Positions 4,907-5,337 of a DNA stretch of 5,337 bases are shown one piece after another (the first letter of the stretch is position 1; each line of letters begins with the position of its first letter). The notes beneath the pieces are model-generated. The model was not told where the DNA came from. It saw nothing but the letters and a program-made list of their open reading frames with translations, and made no database searches. The position numbers and the translations under genes were made by a program. This stretch comes from Atopobium sp. (GTDB taxonomy: Bacteria > Actinomycetota > Coriobacteriia > Coriobacteriales > Atopobiaceae): contig JABZHC010000002.1 in the NCBI GenBank assembly GCA_015259035.1, forward strand, positions 79,918 to 85,254, given 5' to 3'.

Positions 4907-5337
4907 TGGCACAAAAGACTATTATTGGTCTTGCAGGTAACCCAAACTGCGGTAAGACCACCCTATTCAATGAGCTTACGGGCTCAAACGGCTACGTCGG
5001 CAACTGGCCTGGCGTTACTGTTGAGAAGAAGCAGGCAAATTGGCGTGCCGATAAGGACGTCACCTTTGTCGACCTTCCTGGTATTTACTCTCTGTCTCCT
5101 TATTCACCTGAGGAGCAGGTATCTCGTGACTACCTCATTAATGAGCGCCCAGACGCCATTATTGACCTTCTCGATGTTACCAACCTGGAGCGTAACCTCT
5201 ATCTGACTACTCAGATTCTTGAGGCTGGCCGTCCAGTTATCCTTGGTCTTAACATGGTTGACCTGCTCAAGGAGTCCGGTGACGTCATTGATACCAAGGA
5301 GCTTTCCAAGCAGCTTGGTGTTGAGGTTATTGAGGTT
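4906..5337 (+). CDS. feoB: Ferrous iron transport protein B, N-terminal GTPase part (3' end cut by window edge)
   Basis: FeoB is the inner-membrane Fe(II) transporter, with an N-terminal G-protein domain that controls a membrane permease. Only the first 144 residues lie in the window, all within the GTPase domain. Visible motifs: G1/P-loop GNPNCGKTT (11-19), switch I/G2 with GVTVE (36-40; Thr38), G3 DLPG (56-59) followed by IYSLSPYSPEEQVSRDYL, the family signature TNLERNLYLTTQ (92-103), and G4 NMVD (116-119). G5, the helical GDI region and the membrane permease part fall beyond 5337. The start overlaps the feoA2 stop by one base, and AGAGGA at 4894-4899, inside feoA2, gives a Shine-Dalgarno with six bases of spacing. 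No frameshift is seen in the visible part. The full-length gene would be expected to be about 2 kb or more. Confidence 0.97.
   Translation, partial: MAQKTIIGLAGNPNCGKTTLFNELTGSNGYVGNWPGVTVEKKQANWRADKDVTFVDLPGIYSLSPYSPEEQVSRDYLINERPDAIIDLLDVTNLERNLYLTTQILEAGRPVILGLNMVDLLKESGDVIDTKELSKQLGVEVIEV

Noticed and set aside
4925..5206. 93-codon plus-strand frame within feoB
   Set aside because: It is a shifted frame of the FeoB GTPase coding sequence, whose G1-G4 motifs are intact in the correct frame from 4906.

Overview
The window looks like chromosomal DNA from a moderate-GC actinomycete, most likely a member of the Coriobacteriia close to Atopobium/Lancefieldella. This rests on the style of the proteins (an actinobacterial-type PEP carboxylase with a long N-terminus, a Coriobacteriia-like polysaccharide flippase, a feoA-feoA-feoB cluster) and on base composition judged by eye. 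It is an inference, not a database match. Three transcription units are visible.

Left (1-1035, minus strand): the N-terminal 345 residues of an integral-membrane polysaccharide/lipid-linked-sugar flippase of the MATE/MVF (Wzx-like) type. It runs off the left edge and has an unusually long polar N-terminus. A 180-bp divergent intergenic region (1036-1215) separates it from ppc. That region holds candidate promoters for both genes, a 12-bp palindrome and a 7-bp-arm inverted repeat.

Centre (1216-4083, plus strand): a complete phosphoenolpyruvate carboxylase (ppc, 955 aa) with all core catalytic motifs and the four residues that bind the inhibitor aspartate in the E. coli enzyme. It appears monocistronic and is followed by a strong intrinsic terminator (4170-4215). 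It would replenish oxaloacetate from PEP and bicarbonate.

Right (4325-5337, plus strand): a ferrous-iron uptake operon, feoA1-feoA2-feoB. The last gene is cut by the right edge after the first four G motifs of its GTPase domain (144 residues). The upstream region has a candidate promoter, a dyad spanning its -10 and a perfect 15-bp palindrome, GCAAACTTAGTTTGC, that is a good candidate metal-repressor operator. An imperfect hairpin with a short T run lies between the two feoA genes. feoA2 and feoB overlap by one base (TAATG), suggesting translational coupling.

I see no mobile element, CRISPR array, tRNA, rRNA or recognisable riboswitch, and no new multi-gene system. The points worth a second look are regulatory palindromes, the divergent C-terminal motif and N-terminal leader of the PEP carboxylase, and the paired FeoA proteins.
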